Virus record (IMG/VR): IMGVR_UViG_3300030060_006262
Coordinates: 1 to 36,157 of that record
Reading direction: 5' to 3' (one strand)
Source of the DNA: a virus
DNA length: 36,157 bases
Under the pieces are notes generated by a model. The model searched no databases. It worked only from the letters and a program-made list of their open reading frames with translations, and was not told the origin of the DNA. Shown one piece after another: positions 34,184 to 36,157 of this stretch. The first letter of the stretch is position 1. Every line of letters starts with the position of its first letter. Made by a program: the position numbers and the translations under genes.

Positions 34184-34456
34184 TTAATACTCTGCAATCT
34201 CTCTTAAATATACATCGACTTCATGGAAGCATAACCAACCTTTAATGCTATCATCGACGATGTGCCCTGCGGGATTGACTTCTGCAAGTTCGTAGAGTCC
34301 TTCATCCCCGCCATAAGACCCAGAATGACAAGCAACAGATGCCCCCCAACCATTACGAAAGCGAAATTTTTCAACTTGCCCGCCATCCCTCTCATAAATG
34401 GCAAATGGTTTAAAAGTGTCATAGGATCTTAAATCTAATTGTTTGAATGTTGTCAT
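34184..34456 (-). CDS. Conserved phage protein of unknown function, 90 aa
   Basis: The pattern NGWGASVACHSGSYGGDEGL followed by YELAEV resembles a small conserved phage family whose members share the G-A-S-V-x-x-H-x-x-SYGG-x-x-GLxE core. The C-terminal half (KGWLCFHEVDVYLREIAEY) forms a helix. No enzymatic motif is evident. It ends just before cassette B, and its own leader has TTCCCT directly before the ATG. The function is unknown. Confidence 0.8.
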   Translation of the reverse strand: MTTFKQLDLRSYDTFKPFAIYERDGGQVEKFRFRNGWGASVACHSGSYGGDEGLYELAEVNPAGHIVDDSIKGWLCFHEVDVYLREIAEY

Positions 34457-34487
34457 AGGGAATAATTAACTAACTGAATTAATAATA
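34457..34487 (-). promoter_or_regulatory. TATTAT promoter before the 90-aa conserved gene
   Basis: TATTAT (34482-34487) lies 25 bases before the ATG with TTCCCT directly before the start. Unlike the other modules, no stem directly abuts the -10; the nearest stem is at 34519-34540. Confidence 0.5.
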
Positions 34488-34518
34488 AACGAATGAGGGA
34501 AGGTATGCAATAGGTAAT

Positions 34519-34582
34519 GTGCCAGTTCCCCATCTGGCACATTTCCAGCTGCGAGTGTGACAGTTCCCCTTCTGTCACACTC
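34519..34582. repeat. Two stem-loops with similar CCCC/GGGG loops
   Basis: GTGCCAG-TTCCCCAT-CTGGCAC (34519-34540) and GAGTGTGACAG-TTCCCCTT-CTGTCACACTC (34553-34582) are perfect stems of 7 and 11 pairs with nearly the same loop. In minus-strand RNA the loops read ATGGGGAA and AAGGGGAA, complementary to the C-runs before several start codons. No U-run follows either stem. Confidence 0.7.
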
Positions 34583-34586
34583 TGAC

Positions 34587-34617
34587 TTGACACATTGTAG
34601 AAGTTGTGTCCTATAAT
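34587..34617 (+). promoter_or_regulatory. Plus-strand promoter-like site with a dyad
   Basis: TTGACA (34587-34592), a 19-base spacer and TATAAT (34612-34617) form a plus-strand promoter with a longer spacer than ideal. The spacer holds an inverted repeat GACACA/TGTGTC that could be an operator. No convincing plus-strand gene follows; only a 22-codon frame is present near 34661. Confidence 0.4.
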
Positions 34618-34672
34618 GGGACTTACATGAGATCATAACCCTTAAGAGGTATAACTACGCAATGCCCAAATG

Positions 34673-34807
34673 TTACAATGGCATTGATATTTCTTTACCA
34701 GAGATGCCATCAAGACCAAACAACGCATAATATAATTCTGACCCGTTGTAATAGTCTTCGAGGAGCAACTTATAGCACTCCTCCGTGATTTCGTAACGTG
34801 TATCCAT
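34673..34807 (-). CDS. Unknown small acidic protein, 44 aa
   Basis: The frame from the ATG at 34807 begins MDTRYEITEECYKLLLEDYY and ends GKEISMPL. It overlaps the stop of the 46-residue gene by one base (TAATG), so both are read from one transcript. It is acidic and helical in its first half. The function is unknown. Two stem-loops lie downstream. Confidence 0.7.
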   Translation of the reverse strand: MDTRYEITEECYKLLLEDYYNGSELYYALFGLDGISGKEISMPL

Positions 34808-34947
34808 TACTTCATCACCTCATCTACTAGGTTGTCGTAAGTCTGAATGTCCCAACCTTTCTGTTCGGGGACTTCCATCTCGTATGCAAACATAACTAGG
34901 TCTTGTAGATATTCTAGTTGATTTTCTGTAAGATTGAGAGTTTTCAT
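34807..34947 (-). CDS. Unknown small acidic protein, 46 aa
   Basis: The ATG at 34947 gives MKTLNLTENQLEYLQDLVMF and ends NLVDEVMK, an acidic, mostly helical mini-protein. A longer frame up to 35016 would read through the hairpin and -10 box and is rejected. AACCCCT stands directly before the ATG. The stop overlaps the next start. The function is unknown. Confidence 0.75.
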   Translation of the reverse strand: MKTLNLTENQLEYLQDLVMFAYEMEVPEQKGWDIQTYDNLVDEVMK

Positions 34948-35005
34948 AGGGGTTCTCGATTGAATTACTTTAATTATAGAGTACTGGACGAGATGTGTCC
35001 AGTAC
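34948..35005 (-). promoter_or_regulatory. Hairpin/-10 module before the 46-aa gene
   Basis: A nine-pair stem GTACTGGAC/GTCCAGTAC (34981-35005) is followed after two bases by TATAAT (34973-34978). The ATG is 25 bases further on, with CCCCT directly before it. Confidence 0.75.
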
Positions 35006-35016
35006 ATTTGATACAT

Positions 35017-35475
35017 CTAATAGTATCCTGCCGCCTCCATTCCTGGTTCATCATAGAAACAAGTGAATGATAAGTCAGGGTATCTTTCTTTTAACTCCTG
35101 CATTACTCCTTCAGGTGGCGACCACGCAGTACTAAATTCAAGTTCTAACTGTTCGGAATCATCATAATCAATAGTAAGTTCCGATAAATCCCACTTCGTT
35201 CCCCAGTTGTTAATGCACCAGTGATACCAGCGATCATCATTTTTACCATCTGGAAAGTTGTATGTTTCCCACACAATTTCTCCGTTTGGGTTCTTCATTT
35301 GTTCAAGTTTGGGAAGTTCTCCCTTTTCGTTTGGGATATTCTTAAAATCAGGTATTGGAAGTATCTGATTAAATGGGTCTTGATGATTGTTAAAAATGTC
35401 GTAAATCTCTTTGAGTTGATTCACTTGATCTTCATCTGCATCAATTCTGATTCGGTTGTAGCACCAATTAGGCAT
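35017..35475 (-). CDS. Api92/DUF1281-like protein, 152 aa
   Basis: The start MPNWCYNRIRI with a following acidic helix, together with YHWCINNWGTKWDLSELT and STAWSPPEGVMQELKERYPD, is the signature of the DUF1281 / Api92-like family (ferredoxin-like domain) found in plasmids and phages. The family's biochemical role is not established. The ATG at 35475 is chosen because the family begins MPNWCxN and because the promoter module lies just upstream; a longer frame would cross the -10. CCCCT occurs 11 bases before the ATG. Confidence 0.82.
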   Translation of the reverse strand: MPNWCYNRIRIDADEDQVNQLKEIYDIFNNHQDPFNQILPIPDFKNIPNEKGELPKLEQMKNPNGEIVWETYNFPDGKNDDRWYHWCINNWGTKWDLSELTIDYDDSEQLELEFSTAWSPPEGVMQELKERYPDLSFTCFYDEPGMEAAGYY

Positions 35476-35534
35476 AATCTTTAGGGGTGTTGTTGTACTA
35501 ATTATAAGGCATAGGGTTGCAAAAAGCAACCCTA
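35476..35534 (-). promoter_or_regulatory. Hairpin/-10 module before the Api92-like gene
   Basis: A nine-pair stem TAGGGTTGC-TTTTT-GCAACCCTA (35512-35534) is followed after five bases by TATAAT (35501-35506). The ATG is 25 bases further on, with ACACCCCT in the leader. Confidence 0.75.
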
Positions 35535-35545
35535 CGAATATTAAA

Positions 35546-35758
35546 TTAACGTAAAGAATAACCTACCACCTCATCACCAAACATTTCTGACGCATCAACA
35601 TCAATACGTCCATCAGTCATTAGACTGTCAATGTAACAATCTTCTTCAATTTCACGAAGTTCATCATACTGTGTGGGTAGGTCTTCATCTTCGGGAATAC
35701 CATAACCAATTTTTAACTCATCTTGTAAAAGAAGTTCGTTGTACTCTTCAATAGTCAT
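35546..35758 (-). CDS. Unknown acidic protein, 70 aa
   Basis: The ATG at 35758 gives MTIEEYNELLLQDELKIGYG, continuing DLPTQYDELREIEEDCYIDS and ending in VVGYSLR. It is strongly acidic and could be a protein-binding or DNA-mimic type early protein, but no family is recognised. A longer frame up to 35794 would include the -10 region. CACCCCT lies directly before the chosen ATG. Confidence 0.75.
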   Translation of the reverse strand: MTIEEYNELLLQDELKIGYGIPEDEDLPTQYDELREIEEDCYIDSLMTDGRIDVDASEMFGDEVVGYSLR

Positions 35759-35810
35759 AGGGGTGTTTGTGTAACTGTTTATAATATAACCCACTTTTGG
35801 TCAGAGTGGG
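35759..35810 (-). promoter_or_regulatory. Hairpin/-10 module before the 70-aa gene
   Basis: A CCCACT/AGTGGG stem (35790-35810) is followed by TATATTAT, giving TATATT (35783-35788) or TATTAT (35781-35786). The ATG is 22-24 bases further on, with CCCCT before it. Confidence 0.6.
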
Positions 35811-35826
35811 GGAACTGTGTGCAACT

Positions 35827-36006
35827 TTACGAACTGGCACATTGCCAGCTGATTTTGTTTTCTGAATCTGCTATATCAAAACAGATCTCACACATTGCGT
35901 CAACCTGCGGGAAGTTATCCCGCCAATCATAATCTTCCTCTAATGGAGCGTCCCAGTAGTAGTAAAGTGATGAATCGGTTATCCCGCAGTTGTCGCAAGT
36001 TGTCAT
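35827..36006 (-). CDS. Small CxxC protein, zinc-ribbon-like, 59 aa
   Basis: The frame from the ATG at 36006 begins MTTCDNCGITDSSLYYYWDA and carries CDNC near the N-terminus and CEIC (residues 39-42). These two CxxC knuckles could bind one zinc ion. It ends ISWQCASS, over a CTGGCA-CAT-TGCCAG stem. The start overlaps the stop of the upstream gene by ATGA. The function is unknown; zinc binding is inferred from the Cys spacing. Confidence 0.78.
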   Translation of the reverse strand: MTTCDNCGITDSSLYYYWDAPLEEDYDWRDNFPQVDAMCEICFDIADSENKISWQCASS

Positions 36007-36157
36007 TTAACCTTCACTCCGTCAACGAATGGAACTGTCTTACCATCACGGGCATGAAACCACTGGTAGTTTTTCTGAAAGATACCACCTAATCCAAATT
36101 CAGACATTAACGCATTAAGTCTTGATTTTGTGGTCACGGTCTCCCACCCGCAAGAAC
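36003..36157 (-). CDS. Unknown protein, C-terminal part only
   Basis: An open minus-strand frame enters from the right edge and ends with TGA at 36003. The visible 50 residues read SCGWETVTTKSRLNALMSEF, then GIFQKNYQWFHARDGKTVPF and a short end. The upstream part is outside the window, so start and length are unknown. The ATGA junction with the zinc-ribbon-like gene supports it as a real coding end. No function can be assigned. Confidence 0.65.
   Translation of the reverse strand, partial: SCGWETVTTKSRLNALMSEFGLGGIFQKNYQWFHARDGKTVPFVDGVKVK

Noticed and set aside
34661-34729. 22-codon plus-strand frame after the plus-strand promoter-like site
   Set aside because: It is very short, only weakly preceded by AAGAGG, and mostly antisense to the 44-residue gene. 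RNA function seems more likely than coding, but neither is shown.
1-36157. CRISPR array, insertion sequence or attachment site
   Set aside because: No regularly spaced identical repeats, transposase or integrase genes, or tRNA-derived direct repeats were seen. The only clear intergenic repeat is the two-copy promoter cassette.

Overview
The window looks like part of the genome of a T4-like marine tailed phage (contractile-tail myovirus). The AT-rich composition, the T4-type baseplate order gp25-gp6-gp7-gp8 followed by a DUF4815 protein, and a phage speD gene point to a cyanophage (Kyanoviridae-type) or a close pelagic relative. No photosynthesis gene, tRNA or terminase is visible, so the host cannot be fixed from this window. 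Every convincing gene is on the minus strand, so the biological order runs from high to low coordinates.

Right part (36157 to about 29740): about 18 short genes, mostly of unknown function. Recognisable ones are an ArdA-type antirestriction protein, an Api92/DUF1281-like protein, an NGWxxWTTWN-family protein, a probable PD-(D/E)XK nuclease, a possible second nuclease, an AbrB-like mini-protein and a CxxC zinc-ribbon-like protein. Many of these genes have their own compact control module. It consists of a stem-loop, a TATAAT-like -10 box immediately after it, about 25 nt to the start codon, and a C-run (CCCC) where a Shine-Dalgarno sequence would be expected. This is the most unusual feature of the window. 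Two plus-strand promoter-like sequences lie in intergenic gaps where no plus-strand gene is visible.

Middle part (29661 to 26429): a tightly overlapping run (ATGA and TAATG junctions) of a GT-A-type glycosyltransferase, three very small proteins, a GNAT/ATE-like acyltransferase, two unknown conserved proteins and S-adenosylmethionine decarboxylase (SpeD). These genes look like host-modifying or metabolic accessory functions.

Left part (26400 to 1): the late baseplate and fibre region. It holds gp25, gp6, a giant 4323-residue gp7-like protein, a gp8-like wedge protein, a 2480-residue DUF4815 structural protein, three small proteins and the start of a fibre-like protein that runs off the left edge. 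Exact T4-type late promoter boxes (TATAAATA) precede gp25, gp8 and the 76-residue protein. The giant gp7-like protein appears to carry the conserved C-terminal core of T4 gp7 in two pieces, near residues 195-330 and near 2486. They are separated by about 2150 residues that include a YHYH domain and many small beta-rich repeats.
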